This document shows positions 18,617-27,421 of a stretch of 64,000 nucleotides of DNA, one piece after another. A program made the translations under genes and the position numbers. Origin of the DNA: Alphaproteobacteria bacterium. Its GTDB lineage: Bacteria; Pseudomonadota; Alphaproteobacteria; Oceanibaculales; Oceanibaculaceae. The notes under the pieces are model-generated. The model saw only the letters and a program-made list of their open reading frames with translations, was not told the DNA's origin and ran no database searches. Every line of letters starts with the position of its first letter. Positions within the stretch are counted from its first letter, which is position 1. Location: positions 434,001 through 498,000 of the forward strand of contig JAHJHR010000012.1 of NCBI GenBank assembly GCA_018823745.1. Reading direction: 5' to 3'.

Positions 18617-20161
18617 ATGATGCTGCGCCATATCGCCACTGTCGGCGGCTATACGATGCTGAGCCGGCTGGCCGGCTTCGCTCGCGATATCCTTGTCGCC
18701 GCCTATCTCGGCGCCGGGCCGGTGGCCGACGCCTTCTTCGTCGCCTTCAAGTTTCCGAATTTCTTCCGCCGGCTGTCCGGCGAGGGGGCGTTTTCGGTCG
18801 CCTTCATCCCGATGTTCTCCGGCATGCTGGCCACAAAGGGCCAGCAGGAGGCGCTGGCCTTCGCCCACCGCACCATCGCGGTGATGGCGGCAGTGATGCT
18901 GGGCTTCCTGCTGGTCATGGAACTGGCCATGCCCTGGGCGATGCATGTCATTGCCCCCGGATTCAGCGACAATCCGGCACAATTCGCGCTGGCGGTGGAG
19001 CTGACGCGCATCACCTTCCCCTATCTGCCGCTGATCTCCTTCGTCGCCCTGATGGGCGGCATGCTGAACGCGACGGACCGCTTCGCCGCGATGGCGGCCG
19101 CGCCGATCATGCTGAATCTGTCGCTGATCGCGGCGCTGTTCGCGCTGGTGCCCTATACCGAGACGCCCGGTCATGCGCTGGCCTGGGGCGTGCTGGTTGC
19201 CGGTTTCGTCCAGTTCTTCTGGCTGCTGATCGCCTGCCGCCAGGCCGGCATGACGATCCGCCTGGTCCGGCCGCGCCTGACGCCGGATATCCGCCGGCTG
19301 TTCCGCCTGATCCTGCCCGCCGCCATCGGCGCCGGGGTCATGCAGATCAACCTGATGGTCGATGTGCTGCTGGCCTCGCTGCTGCCGACCGGGGCGATCT
19401 CCTATCTCTATTACGCCGACCGCATCAACCAGCTGCCGCTGGGCGTGGTCGGCATCGCCATCGGCACCGCCCTGCTGCCGCTGCTGTCGCGTCAGGTGAA
19501 GCGCGGCGAGGACCAGGCCGCGCTGGACAGCCAGAATCGCGGGCTGGAAGTCGCCCTGCTGCTGACCCTGCCGGCGACCGCCGGGCTGCTGGTGCTGGCC
19601 CAGCCGATCATCGAGGTGCTGTTCGAGCGTGGTGCCTTTGTCGCGGCTGACACACGAGCCACCGCCCTAGCGCTGGCGGCCTATTGCCTTGGCCTGCCGG
19701 CCTATGTGCTGGTGAAGGTGCTGGCCCCCGGCTTCTATGCCCGCGAGGACACGGCGACGCCGGTGAAGGTCGCGGTCGGCGCCATGCTGGTCAATCTGGT
19801 GCTGGGGATCGCGCTGATGCAGGTGATCGCCCATGTCGGGCTGGCGCTGGCCACGGCGGCGGCCTCCTGGGTGAATGCCGGGCTGCTCGGCCTGATCCTT
19901 GCCCGGCGCGGCATCTTCCGCGTCGATGCGCGGCTGCGCCGCCGCTCCTGGCGCATCCTGCTGTCCAGCCTGGCGATGACGGCGGTGCTGCTGGGCGGGC
20001 TGGAGCTCTATACAGCCACACGCGGCCTGGAGCCGGCACTGCGCGCCCTGGGCCTGGCCGGGCTGGTGGCGCTGGGCGCGCTGGTCTACGCCATCGCCTG
20101 CCAGATCACCGGCGCCGCCCGGCTGGGCGAGCTGAAAGCAATGCTGCGCCGCAAGCCCTAA
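18617..20161 (+). CDS. murJ: lipid II flippase MurJ
   Basis: A 514-residue, 14-helix membrane protein of the MATE-like MOP superfamily that moves lipid II across the inner membrane for peptidoglycan synthesis. Family hallmarks are the N-terminal TMLSRLAGFARDILVAAYLG, the ADAFFVAFKFPNFFRRL loop, GEGAFSVAFIPMF and the GAISYLYYADRINQLPLGV loop. It follows glnD by 43 bases; the glnD-murJ-trpS order is common in Rhodospirillales-like genomes. Confidence 0.96.
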   Translation: MMLRHIATVGGYTMLSRLAGFARDILVAAYLGAGPVADAFFVAFKFPNFFRRLSGEGAFSVAFIPMFSGMLATKGQQEALAFAHRTIAVMAAVMLGFLLVMELAMPWAMHVIAPGFSDNPAQFALAVELTRITFPYLPLISFVALMGGMLNATDRFAAMAAAPIMLNLSLIAALFALVPYTETPGHALAWGVLVAGFVQFFWLLIACRQAGMTIRLVRPRLTPDIRRLFRLILPAAIGAGVMQINLMVDVLLASLLPTGAISYLYYADRINQLPLGVVGIAIGTALLPLLSRQVKRGEDQAALDSQNRGLEVALLLTLPATAGLLVLAQPIIEVLFERGAFVAADTRATALALAAYCLGLPAYVLVKVLAPGFYAREDTATPVKVAVGAMLVNLVLGIALMQVIAHVGLALATAAASWVNAGLLGLILARRGIFRVDARLRRRSWRILLSSLAMTAVLLGGLELYTATRGLEPALRALGLAGLVALGALVYAIACQITGAARLGELKAMLRRKP

Positions 20162-20174
20162 AAGCATGCCGGGC

Positions 20175-20204
20175 TTGACCCTGCGGCCCTGATGCGGGAA
20201 TAGT
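20175..20204 (+). promoter_or_regulatory. possible promoter of trpS
   Basis: TTGACC (20175-20180), an 18-base spacer and AATAGT (20199-20204) precede trpS by about 46 bases. The match to the -10 consensus is moderate. Confidence 0.4.
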
Positions 20205-20250
20205 CGCGCCCGCTTATCCACAGCGCCGCACCCGGAGAACCGACCGCGCC

Positions 20251-21252
20251 ATGTCCAAGAACCTGATCTTTTCCGGCATCCAGCCGACCGGAAACCTGCA
20301 TCTCGGCAATTACCTGGGCGCGATCCGCAACTGGGTGAAGCTGCAGAATGATTTCGACTGCCTGTTCTGCGTCGTTGATCTGCACGCCATCACCATCCCG
20401 CAGGACCCCAAGGTGCTGCATGCCAGCATCCGCGAGGTTGCGGCCGGGCTGATCGCGTCCGGCGTCGATCCGAAGAAGAACATCCTGTTCAACCAGAGCC
20501 GCGTGCCGGCCCATGCCGAGCTCGCCTGGGTGCTGAACTGCATCGCGCGCATGGGCTGGCTGAACCGGATGACCCAGTTCAAGGACAAGGCCGGCAAGAA
20601 CCGCGACAACGCCACCGTCGGGCTCTACGTCTATCCGAACCTGATGGCCGCCGACATCCTGACCTACAAGGCAACCCATGTGCCGGTCGGCGACGACCAG
20701 AAGCAGCATCTGGAGCTGGCGCGCGATATCGCCCAGGCCTTCAACAGCCAGTATGGCGTGGATTTCTTCCCGCTGCCGGAACCGCAGATCTTCGGCGCGG
20801 CGACCCGCGTCATGAGCCTGCGCGACGGCACCAAGAAGATGAGCAAGTCGGATGCCTCGGACCAGAGCCGCATCAACCTGACCGACGGGCCGGACGAGAT
20901 CGCCCAGAAGCTGAAGCGCGCCAAGACCGATCCGCTGCCGCTGCCGGAGAGCGTCGAGGAGATGAAGGAGCGTCCGGAAGTCGCGAATCTGATCGGCATC
21001 TATACCGCCCTGTCGGATCGCGAGGTCGGCGATGTGGTGACCGAGTTTGCCGGCAAGGGATTCGCCGAGTTCAAGACCCGGCTGGCCGATCTGGCGGTCT
21101 CCGTCTTCGGGCCGATCGGCACGGAGATGCAGCGCCTGGTGGCCGATCCCGGCTATGTCGATTCCGTGCTGCGCGAGGGCGGGGAAAAGGCCAATGCCAT
21201 TGCCGCCCCGATTGTCGACCAGGTGCACGACATCGTCGGATTCCTGCGATAA
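20251..21252 (+). CDS. trpS: tryptophan--tRNA ligase
   Basis: A 333-residue class I aminoacyl-tRNA synthetase, normal length for bacterial TrpRS. The HIGH-type signature is HLGN (residues 17-20, in [12 protein letters not shown]) and the second signature is KMSKS (196-200). It charges tRNA-Trp in the cytoplasm. The ATG follows GGAG at a suitable distance. Confidence 0.98.
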   Translation: MSKNLIFSGIQPTGNLHLGNYLGAIRNWVKLQNDFDCLFCVVDLHAITIPQDPKVLHASIREVAAGLIASGVDPKKNILFNQSRVPAHAELAWVLNCIARMGWLNRMTQFKDKAGKNRDNATVGLYVYPNLMAADILTYKATHVPVGDDQKQHLELARDIAQAFNSQYGVDFFPLPEPQIFGAATRVMSLRDGTKKMSKSDASDQSRINLTDGPDEIAQKLKRAKTDPLPLPESVEEMKERPEVANLIGIYTALSDREVGDVVTEFAGKGFAEFKTRLADLAVSVFGPIGTEMQRLVADPGYVDSVLREGGEKANAIAAPIVDQVHDIVGFLR

Positions 21253-21431
21253 AGCAAAAAGCACCTTGCGCAGAATTCCCTGATTTTGCCGCTTTTGCGC
21301 CCCAATCCGCCCGTACCAATCCTGTCGCAGAAAGGCATCCTGCTTGATCTGCGACCAATTCTGGACCATGTAAGTCCGGAATAGGGCGATGAAGGCCCTG
21401 ACTTCCTGCGGGATGCTGAAAGGTTAGAGAC

Positions 21432-21983
21432 ATGTTCATCCAGACCGAATCGACGCCCAACCCGGCGACGCTGAAATTCCTGCCCGGCCGCGAGGTCATG
21501 AGCGCGGGCACGGCGGATTTCACCTCCGTGGAAGCGGCCCTGCGCTCGCCTCTGGCGAAGCGTCTATTCGCTGTCGATGGCGTCACGGGCGTGTTCTTCG
21601 GCTCGGATTTCGTGACCGTCTCCAAGCGCGAGGACAAGGAATGGTATGTCCTGAAGCCAGCCGTGCTGGGCGCGATCATGGAGCATTTCACCGCCGGTGA
21701 TCCGCTGCTGCTGGAAGATGCCGACGCCGCCGTAGAAGACGGCAGCGAGGACAGCGAGATCGTGCAGACCATCAAGGAACTGCTCGAAACCCGCGTCCGC
21801 CCCGCCGTCGCCCAGGATGGCGGCGACATCACCTTCCAGAGCTTCGATGAAGGTGTCGTCTATCTTCACCTGCAAGGTGCCTGTGCCGGCTGTCCCAGCT
21901 CGACAGCCACGCTGAAGATGGGAATTGAGAATTTGCTGAAGCACTACATTCCTGAAGTGTCGGAGGTGCGCGCCGTCATGTAA
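21432..21983 (+). CDS. NifU-family iron-sulfur scaffold (Nfu)
   Basis: A 183-residue Nfu protein: an N-terminal Nfu_N domain (MFIQTESTPNPATLKFLPG) and a C-terminal NifU domain whose CAGC pair (in LQGACAGCPSS) binds a bridging 4Fe-4S cluster for delivery to apoproteins. This is the alphaproteobacterial/mitochondrial NFU1 type. In related genomes nfu lies directly before tsaB-rimI-fur; here three cell-wall genes stand between. The preceding 180 bases hold no gene that I can see. Confidence 0.94.
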   Translation: MFIQTESTPNPATLKFLPGREVMSAGTADFTSVEAALRSPLAKRLFAVDGVTGVFFGSDFVTVSKREDKEWYVLKPAVLGAIMEHFTAGDPLLLEDADAAVEDGSEDSEIVQTIKELLETRVRPAVAQDGGDITFQSFDEGVVYLHLQGACAGCPSSTATLKMGIENLLKHYIPEVSEVRAVM

Positions 21984-22102
21984 CGGCGTCGCCGCCCTTC
22001 TCCCCACCTCTCCCTTCCTTTGCGAAGTGTGAGCGCCCGCTGGCGACCGGCGGGGCGACGGGGCGGCTTTTTGTCTGAAACAACAAAGGAGCGAAGACGG
22101 GA

Positions 22103-23215
22103 ATGCGAAAGCCCAGCTTCGTATCGATATCCCTGTCCCTGTTGGGCGTTGCGATCATCACCCTGCAAGCGACGGCTATCCTCGCCGGACCGACCCTGCC
22201 TTATTACCCCGTGGCGCAGGTGACACAAGGCCCGGCGAAGACCGCCGCCGTTCAGACCGGGCTCTTTCAGGCCGGGCAACGGACCGCGCTCCCGGTTACC
22301 CCGGCAGCCTCGCCCAGCCAGCCGGCCTATCGCCCGTTGCCGCGCGTGAAGCTGTTCAATGGCGACGGACCGGTGCATCTGCCCGGCACGCTCAGCTCGA
22401 TCAACCAGGCCAGCCAGGCCCGGCAGCTTTTCGACGTTGTCGGCTATGATCTGGCGGCCGTGCGCGAAGGTGCCTCGGAGGTGCCGCGGGTCTATCTCGC
22501 CGCCATGCCGGAGGATCTGCGCAAGGTGCGCGAGACCGAGGAGCGCAAGCAGCTTTTCCTGAAGACGGTGCTGCCGCTGATCCTGCGGGTGAATGAAGAA
22601 ATCGCCGAGGATCGCCGCGCCCTGCTGGGCATCAAGGCGAAGCGCGAGATGGGCCTGTCGCCGCGCTGGGGCGAGCTGACCACGCTCGACCGGCTGGCGA
22701 CCCTGTACAAAGTGGCGGACAAGGATATCGACGCCCTGTTGCTGCGCGTCGACGAGGTGCCGGTGGCGCTCGCTCTGGCCCAGGCCATCGAGGAAAGCGG
22801 CTGGGGCACCTCGCGCTTCGCGCGCAAGGGTAATGCCCTGTTCGGGCAATATGCCTGGAATGATGCTGCCGGCCTTGTGCAGAGCAACCGCCTGCCGGGC
22901 GAAACCCATGTCATCCGCAGCTTCGACAAGCTGATCGACGCGGTCGCGGCCTATTCGCTGAATCTGAACACCCACGGCGCCTATGCCGGATTCCGCAAGT
23001 CGCGCGCCGCGCTGCGGGCCGAGAGCAAGTCGCTCGACGGCCATGTGCTGGCCGGTCATCTGCTGCGCTATTCAGAACGCGGGCCGGATTACATCCGCAC
23101 GCTGCGCATCATCATGCGCGGCAACCAGCTGGCGGAGCTGGAACAAGCCTCGCTGGCCAGCAGCCTGACCGTCGCTTCCAACGCGGAGCCGGAGACACGG
23201 ATGGAAGAGAGCTGA
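22103..23215 (+). CDS. exported Bax-like glucosaminidase-domain protein
   Basis: A 370-residue protein with an N-terminal signal sequence (about residues 1-28), a low-complexity linker and a C-terminal glucosaminidase domain of the Bax/FlgJ/LytG type. The catalytic Glu lies in AQAIEESGWGTSRFARKGNALFGQ (near residue 229), followed by the family's SFDKLIDAVAAYSLNLNTH. It probably cleaves peptidoglycan glycan strands in the periplasm; no substrate proof exists here. It converges on a polysaccharide deacetylase gene, 7 bases apart. Confidence 0.85.
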   Translation: MRKPSFVSISLSLLGVAIITLQATAILAGPTLPYYPVAQVTQGPAKTAAVQTGLFQAGQRTALPVTPAASPSQPAYRPLPRVKLFNGDGPVHLPGTLSSINQASQARQLFDVVGYDLAAVREGASEVPRVYLAAMPEDLRKVRETEERKQLFLKTVLPLILRVNEEIAEDRRALLGIKAKREMGLSPRWGELTTLDRLATLYKVADKDIDALLLRVDEVPVALALAQAIEESGWGTSRFARKGNALFGQYAWNDAAGLVQSNRLPGETHVIRSFDKLIDAVAAYSLNLNTHGAYAGFRKSRAALRAESKSLDGHVLAGHLLRYSERGPDYIRTLRIIMRGNQLAELEQASLASSLTVASNAEPETRMEES

Positions 23216-23222
23216 GGCCCCG

Positions 23223-24326
23223 TCAGCGGCCGGCCGGCACGTAATATTGCAGGCCGAACCAGCGCCAGCGGCCATCCGGCGCCGGCATGGTGCAGTTGAT
23301 GCGCGAGCGGCCAGCCGGGAAAGCCGTGGTCAGGCGGATTTCGATCCGCCCCGGCGGCAATCTCTCGATACTGGCCCGGCCCTGGCGCGAGGCGAAGCAG
23401 TCCAGATTGCTGATATCGCCCACGCCCGACAGCACGGTGAAGCCAACGGCCGGCGGATTGGTGCTGGTCAGCACCGGGTCCGCCGGGGTCAGATCTTCCA
23501 CCGGCAGCGGCAGGGCAGAGGCAATCAGCCGGAAGCGGTCGATGCCGCCATAATTCTCGTTCAGTGGAAAGCGCGGCAGCTGCATCAGATCGGCCCGGTC
23601 ATGGGCAACGCCGGAATGCTGGCCGAAACCGGCGGCAAATCCGGCCTCGGCGACGGCATCGCGCAGCGCCAGGCTGTATTCGCCATAGGGATAGGCGAAG
23701 AAGGCGGGGCGCTGGCCGATTTCCTTCTCGATCCGGCTGCTGGCATAGCGGATTTCATCCTTCGCCTTGTCCAGCGTGATTTCCGGCAGATGCGGATGGG
23801 ACGCGGTCTGGTTTCCGATGGCAACGCCACCCCGCGCCAGCTCGCGGATCTCGGTCCAGCGCATGTAATCCGCACCGCCGCCATCAATGGCATCGGTCGA
23901 AACGAACAGGGTGAAGGGATAGCCCGCCGCCTTCAGGCGCGGCCAGGCCTCCTCATAGACCGATCGATAGGCATCATCGATGGTGATCGCCACTGTGCGT
24001 TCCGGCAAAGGCTGGCGGTTGCGCAAAGCGGTGACGATCCTGGCCAGAGGCAGGACGGTATAGCCGCCACTCTTCAACTCCTCCAGATGGGCCTCGAACT
24101 GCTCCAGCTGGATACTGCTGTTCGGCAGATCATCCTCGCCGAAGCGGTGATACATCAGGATCACCGCCGAGGCCGAGTCCTCGCCCAGCTGCTGCGCTAT
24201 CGCCGGCAGTGGCAGGAACGCCGTCCCCAGAAGCGCTGCGGCCAGGCCGGCACGCAGGGCGCCGCGCAGGCACGAGCGCTTCTTTTCCCCTGTATTTCTA
24301 CCGGTCGCCATTATCCAAGCCCGCAT
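23223..24326 (-). CDS. polysaccharide deacetylase family protein with altered metal motif
   Basis: About 367 residues: a twin-basic, hydrophobic signal segment ending near PAIAQQ (residue 45), then a NodB-type domain. The catalytic Asp pair is present (TIDDAYRS, D117-D118). The metal motif that usually reads HTxxH reads QTASH, so the first His is Gln173, while His177 is kept. A C-terminal region of about 110 residues resembles nothing I recognise. Activity is therefore uncertain. The ATG at 24326 is preferred over an upstream TTG. It lies downstream of the D-Ala-D-Ala dipeptidase gene on the same strand. Confidence 0.8.
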   Translation of the reverse strand: MRAWIMATGRNTGEKKRSCLRGALRAGLAAALLGTAFLPLPAIAQQLGEDSASAVILMYHRFGEDDLPNSSIQLEQFEAHLEELKSGGYTVLPLARIVTALRNRQPLPERTVAITIDDAYRSVYEEAWPRLKAAGYPFTLFVSTDAIDGGGADYMRWTEIRELARGGVAIGNQTASHPHLPEITLDKAKDEIRYASSRIEKEIGQRPAFFAYPYGEYSLALRDAVAEAGFAAGFGQHSGVAHDRADLMQLPRFPLNENYGGIDRFRLIASALPLPVEDLTPADPVLTSTNPPAVGFTVLSGVGDISNLDCFASRQGRASIERLPPGRIEIRLTTAFPAGRSRINCTMPAPDGRWRWFGLQYYVPAGR

Positions 24327-24420
24327 ATCCCTGATCCACGCCAATCAAGGCCATCCTCCTATCGCAAACCAGCGAAGGACCCCAATGCTATTCTAGCACG
24401 ACAGATTTGACCGGCCCACA

Positions 24421-25050
24421 CTACCCGCCAGCCGGCGGCATGAGGCCGCTGGCCAGCACGCTGTCGCTGAGCACCGGATAGCGCCGGGGCTGGAACAGCT
24501 GATAATGCCACCATTCCCTGGCATAGAAATCCCAGCCTGCCGCTGACATGATGCCCAGCAGGATATAGCGGTTGCGCTGCGCCTCGGTCGATACTTCGGT
24601 GTCGCCATGCCAGGATTTGGCGCTGGGATCGTCGAAGCCGGTGCCCATGTCGAGTTCCTGACCCTGAAAATCGATCAGCGTCAGATCGACCGCCACGCCC
24701 CGGCAATGCGGCACCGATCCGGTGCGCGGATCGGAAACGAAGCCGGGGATGGGAAAGGCGTTCCACAACGCCCATTGCGCCTCGACCGGACGGAACGCAT
24801 CGAAAATCTTCAGCCGGTAGCCCAGCGGCTGCGCCAGTACCGCCGCCCGGGCCAGCAGCGGCACCGCATCGGCATGCAGGTAGCAGCCGGCGCGGCGGTA
24901 GATCGGCTGCCCCGTCAGATTCTCCGGCGTGGCATAGGCCAGCGCCAGTTCTATACCCGGCATCGCCGGCGTGATCTCAACCAGCATCGATATCCCCAGC
25001 TGTGGTTTGCCAGTCTGCACCGGGACGTGTATGTCCTGAAAGCCCGTCAT
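24421..25050 (-). CDS. ddpX: D-alanyl-D-alanine dipeptidase (VanX/DdpX-like)
   Basis: A 209-residue M15D zinc dipeptidase. Zinc ligands match VanX: H115 and D122 (HCRGVAVD) and H182, with catalytic E179 (EWWH), plus Arg87 in FRP. It splits D-Ala-D-Ala released from peptidoglycan precursors or cell-wall turnover. There is no signal peptide, so it probably acts in the cytoplasm on recycled dipeptide; nothing nearby suggests glycopeptide resistance (no vanH or vanA). ATG at 24987 (MLVEITPAMP) is an alternative start. Confidence 0.88.
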   Translation of the reverse strand: MTGFQDIHVPVQTGKPQLGISMLVEITPAMPGIELALAYATPENLTGQPIYRRAGCYLHADAVPLLARAAVLAQPLGYRLKIFDAFRPVEAQWALWNAFPIPGFVSDPRTGSVPHCRGVAVDLTLIDFQGQELDMGTGFDDPSAKSWHGDTEVSTEAQRNRYILLGIMSAAGWDFYAREWWHYQLFQPRRYPVLSDSVLASGLMPPAGG

Positions 25051-25084
25051 AGCATGGGCCCTTCATCAGTGGGATTCTGTCGCC

Positions 25085-25771
25085 GTGAAGATACTCGCCC
25101 TCGATACCGCGCTTGGCGGCTGTTCGGTTGCCGTGCTGCACGACCGGCGGACGCTAGCGCATGAGGCGCAGGCGATGGCGCGCGGCCAGGCGGAAAGGCT
25201 GCTGCCAATGATCGGCCAGGCAATGCAGACGGCCGGTCTTGAGTATGCCGAGCTCGACCGGCTGGCGGTCACCATCGGACCGGGCTCCTTCACCGGGCTG
25301 CGCATCGGGCTGTCAACGGCGCGCGCGCTGGCGCTGGCGACCGGCAGGCCGCTGGTCGGGATCACCACGCTGGAAGCCATCGCCCAGGGCACGCCGGCAG
25401 TGGAGCGGACCGGCAGGACCACTCTGGTCGTGCTGGATTCGCGGCGCGGCGATTTCTTCATCCAGGGCTTCGACAGCGATATCCAGCCCCTGACGCCGCC
25501 GCAAGCGGTGGCACCGGAGGATCTGGCCGCGCTGTTTCCCGGTGATGCACTCCTGCTGGCCGGCGATGCCGCCGGGGCGGCGCTGGCGGTTCTGCATACT
25601 GCCGGACGCGAAGCGGTGGCGTCCCCGGGTAGCGCCCTGCCGGATGCCCGTCTCGTCGGCGCGCTGGCAGCACTGCAACCACTGCCGGACCGGCCGGTGG
25701 CACCGCTCTACTTGCGGGCACCCGACGTCTCCCTGCCCAAGGCGGCCATTCTTCAGGTCGGGCAGCAATGA
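25085..25771 (+). CDS. tsaB: tRNA threonylcarbamoyladenosine biosynthesis protein TsaB
   Basis: A 228-residue ASKHA-fold protein, partner of TsaD in making t6A37 of ANN-decoding tRNAs. Marks are MKILALDTALGGCSVAVL, the TIGPGSFTGLRIGLSTARALA loop and VLDSRRGDFFIQ. The start is a GTG. It is divergent from ddpX with only 34 bases between them and overlaps rimI by ATGA. Confidence 0.95.
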   Translation: MKILALDTALGGCSVAVLHDRRTLAHEAQAMARGQAERLLPMIGQAMQTAGLEYAELDRLAVTIGPGSFTGLRIGLSTARALALATGRPLVGITTLEAIAQGTPAVERTGRTTLVVLDSRRGDFFIQGFDSDIQPLTPPQAVAPEDLAALFPGDALLLAGDAAGAALAVLHTAGREAVASPGSALPDARLVGALAALQPLPDRPVAPLYLRAPDVSLPKAAILQVGQQ

Positions 25772-26283
25772 GGGACGAGAAAACCCCACCGGCTGCCCCG
25801 CTCGCGGCTGTCGCCACCCGCCCGGCTGTCGTGGCCGCCGGGCGCTACGATGTCGGGATCATCGCCACCTTGCAGGAAATGTGCTTCGACCAGCCCTGGG
25901 GGCGCGATTTCGTCGCCCGGATGTTTGCCGTCCAGGGCGGGTATTCACTGCTGCTGAAAGCAACGACACAGGCCGGGCGCACGCCGATCGGCTTTGCCAT
26001 GTGCCAGATCGTCGTCGACGAGGCAGAATTGCTGACTTTGGGCGTGCTGCCGCAATTTCGCGGCCGCGGGCTGGGCCGGCTGCTGGTCCTGGACTGTCTG
26101 GACAGGGCACAGGACAGGGGCGTGCGCAGCATGTTTCTGGAAGTCTCGGAGCGTAACCGGCCGGCGCAGCGTCTCTACCAATCGGCTGGTTTTTCCATAA
26201 TTGGGCGCCGGCCCAAATATTACCGCGAAATAGATGGCGGCCTAACCGACGCGTTGAACATGCGCTGCGACTTGCAACGCTAA
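25768..26283 (+). CDS. rimI: ribosomal protein S18-alanine N-acetyltransferase (RimI-like GNAT)
   Basis: A 171-residue GNAT acetyltransferase with the acetyl-CoA loop RGRGLGRLL, the EVSERNRPAQRLYQSAGF motif that marks the RimI branch, and YYREIDGGLTDALNM at the C terminus. It acetylates the N terminus of S18 in E. coli. The gene is coupled to tsaB by a 4-base overlap, the standard arrangement. Confidence 0.9.
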   Translation: MRDEKTPPAAPLAAVATRPAVVAAGRYDVGIIATLQEMCFDQPWGRDFVARMFAVQGGYSLLLKATTQAGRTPIGFAMCQIVVDEAELLTLGVLPQFRGRGLGRLLVLDCLDRAQDRGVRSMFLEVSERNRPAQRLYQSAGFSIIGRRPKYYREIDGGLTDALNMRCDLQR

Positions 26284-26358
26284 CGCGTTTTTATGGAGTG
26301 CGACGAAAGGTCATAGAGATATATTGTCTGTATAGCGCATTTTCTTCTACGCTAAGTA

Positions 26359-26387
26359 TTGAAATCGGCTTGAACAAAGCCTAGTTT
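26359..26387 (+). promoter_or_regulatory. promoter of the mucR gene in an AT-rich leader
   Basis: TTGAAA (26359-26364), a 17-base spacer and TAGTTT (26382-26387) lie about 32 bases before the ATG. The whole 26284-26418 gap is AT-rich compared with its surroundings, as expected of MucR/Ros targets, so the gene may regulate itself. Confidence 0.5.
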
Positions 26388-26418
26388 TGCGCTGATTCAT
26401 AGTCTGGAGTGTTTTTAT

Positions 26419-26850
26419 ATGTCTATCCAAATGACAGAGGTCACCGAAAAAGACGAATTGCTTCGTCTGACGGTCGATATCGTGTCGGCGTACGTGTCTA
26501 ACAACAGTGTGGCGATGAACGATGTTCCGTCATTGATCGAACAGGTTCATGCGAAGCTCGGTGGGCTTGGTGAGGCCATCGTCGCCTCGCCGGAGAAACT
26601 CCAGCCGGCCGTTCCGGTGAAGAAGTCGGTGACGCCCGACTACATCATCTGTCTGGAAGACGGCAAGAAGCTGAAAATGCTGAAGCGCCATCTGAAGACG
26701 GCCTACGACATGTCGCCCGAGGATTACCGCGAGAAATGGGGCCTGCCGGCCAGTTACCCCATGGTTGCGCCGAATTACGCGAAGCAGCGCAGCAAGCTGG
26801 CGCGGGCCATCGGGCTCGGCACCCGCGCGCGCCGCGACGCGGCGGAGTAA
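26419..26850 (+). CDS. mucR: MucR/Ros family transcriptional regulator with reduced zinc finger
   Basis: A 143-residue member of the Ros/MucR family, regulators of exopolysaccharide, motility and cell cycle genes that bind AT-rich DNA. The finger region is IICLEDGKKLKMLKRHLKTAYDM. Compared with Ros (CX2C, His, His) only C78 and H91 are kept; the second Cys is D81 and the second His is replaced by Ala95/Tyr96. Other alphaproteobacterial MucR proteins also replace zinc ligands, so it may fold without zinc. The rest of the domain (SPEDYREKWGLPASYPMVAP) is well conserved. Confidence 0.92.
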   Translation: MSIQMTEVTEKDELLRLTVDIVSAYVSNNSVAMNDVPSLIEQVHAKLGGLGEAIVASPEKLQPAVPVKKSVTPDYIICLEDGKKLKMLKRHLKTAYDMSPEDYREKWGLPASYPMVAPNYAKQRSKLARAIGLGTRARRDAAE

Positions 26851-26883
26851 CGCGGCCTTTCCAAACCGCTTCTTGGCATTTAC

Positions 26884-26924
26884 AAAACGGCGTCGCGAAC
26901 AGATTGGGTTTGCGGCGCCGTTTT
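26884..26924 (+). terminator. terminator-like inverted repeat after mucR
   Basis: AAAACGGCG (26884-26892) and CGCCGTTTT (26916-26924) form a perfect 9-base stem with a 23-base loop, ending in T residues. The fur promoter begins inside this structure. Confidence 0.55.
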
Positions 26925-26933
26925 GGTTATAGT
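26904..26933 (+). promoter_or_regulatory. promoter of fur
   Basis: TTGGGT (26904-26909), an 18-base spacer and TATAGT (26928-26933). The start is expected near 26940, about 26 bases before the fur ATG. It overlaps the 3' arm of the mucR terminator hairpin. Confidence 0.55.
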
Positions 26934-26965
26934 GACGCAGTTTCGGTTTGGAGAGATGCACGCCC

Positions 26966-27400
26966 ATGGAAGCTTCCCGTCTGGAACGCCTTTGCCAGGA
27001 AAAAGGCCTGAAGATGACCGAGCAGCGCCGGGTGATTGCCCAGGTGCTGTCGACATCGAGCGATCATCCCGATGTCGAACTGGTCTATCAGCGCGCCACG
27101 GCCATCGATTCCCGCATCAGCATCGCCACGGTCTATCGCACCGTCCGGCTGTTCGAGGAGGCCAATATCCTGGAGCGCCACGATTTCGGTGACGGCCGGT
27201 CGCGCTATGAAGAGGCGCCCGAGGAACATCACGACCACCTGATCGATATCGAGGGTGGCACGGTCGTCGAATTCCAGAGCGAGGAAATCGAGAAGCTGCA
27301 GGAAGAGATGGCCGCAAAGCTCGGCTATCGCCTGGTCGGGCATCGCCTGGAGCTTTTCGGCGTGCCGCTGAATTCCAAACGGCAACGCGACAAGAAATAG
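26966..27400 (+). CDS. fur: Fur family transcriptional regulator (ferric/manganese uptake regulator)
   Basis: A 144-residue Fur protein: winged helix (LKMTEQRRVIAQVL, SIATVYRTVRLFEEA) and a dimerisation domain with metal ligands HHDH (residues 88-91) followed by LID where many Fur proteins have a Cys. There is no CXXC structural-zinc site, as in alphaproteobacterial Fur/Mur, so it could respond to iron or manganese. ATG 26966 follows GGAGAG by 10 bases. It is directly followed by the ornithine-lipid genes. Confidence 0.92.
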   Translation: MEASRLERLCQEKGLKMTEQRRVIAQVLSTSSDHPDVELVYQRATAIDSRISIATVYRTVRLFEEANILERHDFGDGRSRYEEAPEEHHDHLIDIEGGTVVEFQSEEIEKLQEEMAAKLGYRLVGHRLELFGVPLNSKRQRDKK

Positions 27401-27421
27401 TCCGGAACGGAAAGCGTACCG

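Noticed and set aside
15652-18639. A 995-codon open frame antisense to glnD
   Set aside because: It lies wholly opposite glnD, encodes a His/Gln/Arg-rich sequence without motifs, and is the usual by-product of GC-rich third positions. The same holds for long antisense frames opposite infB, pnp and dnaK.
24421-25050. Vancomycin-resistance locus
   Set aside because: A VanX-like dipeptidase alone is common in proteobacteria; there is no vanH or vanA-type ligase nearby.
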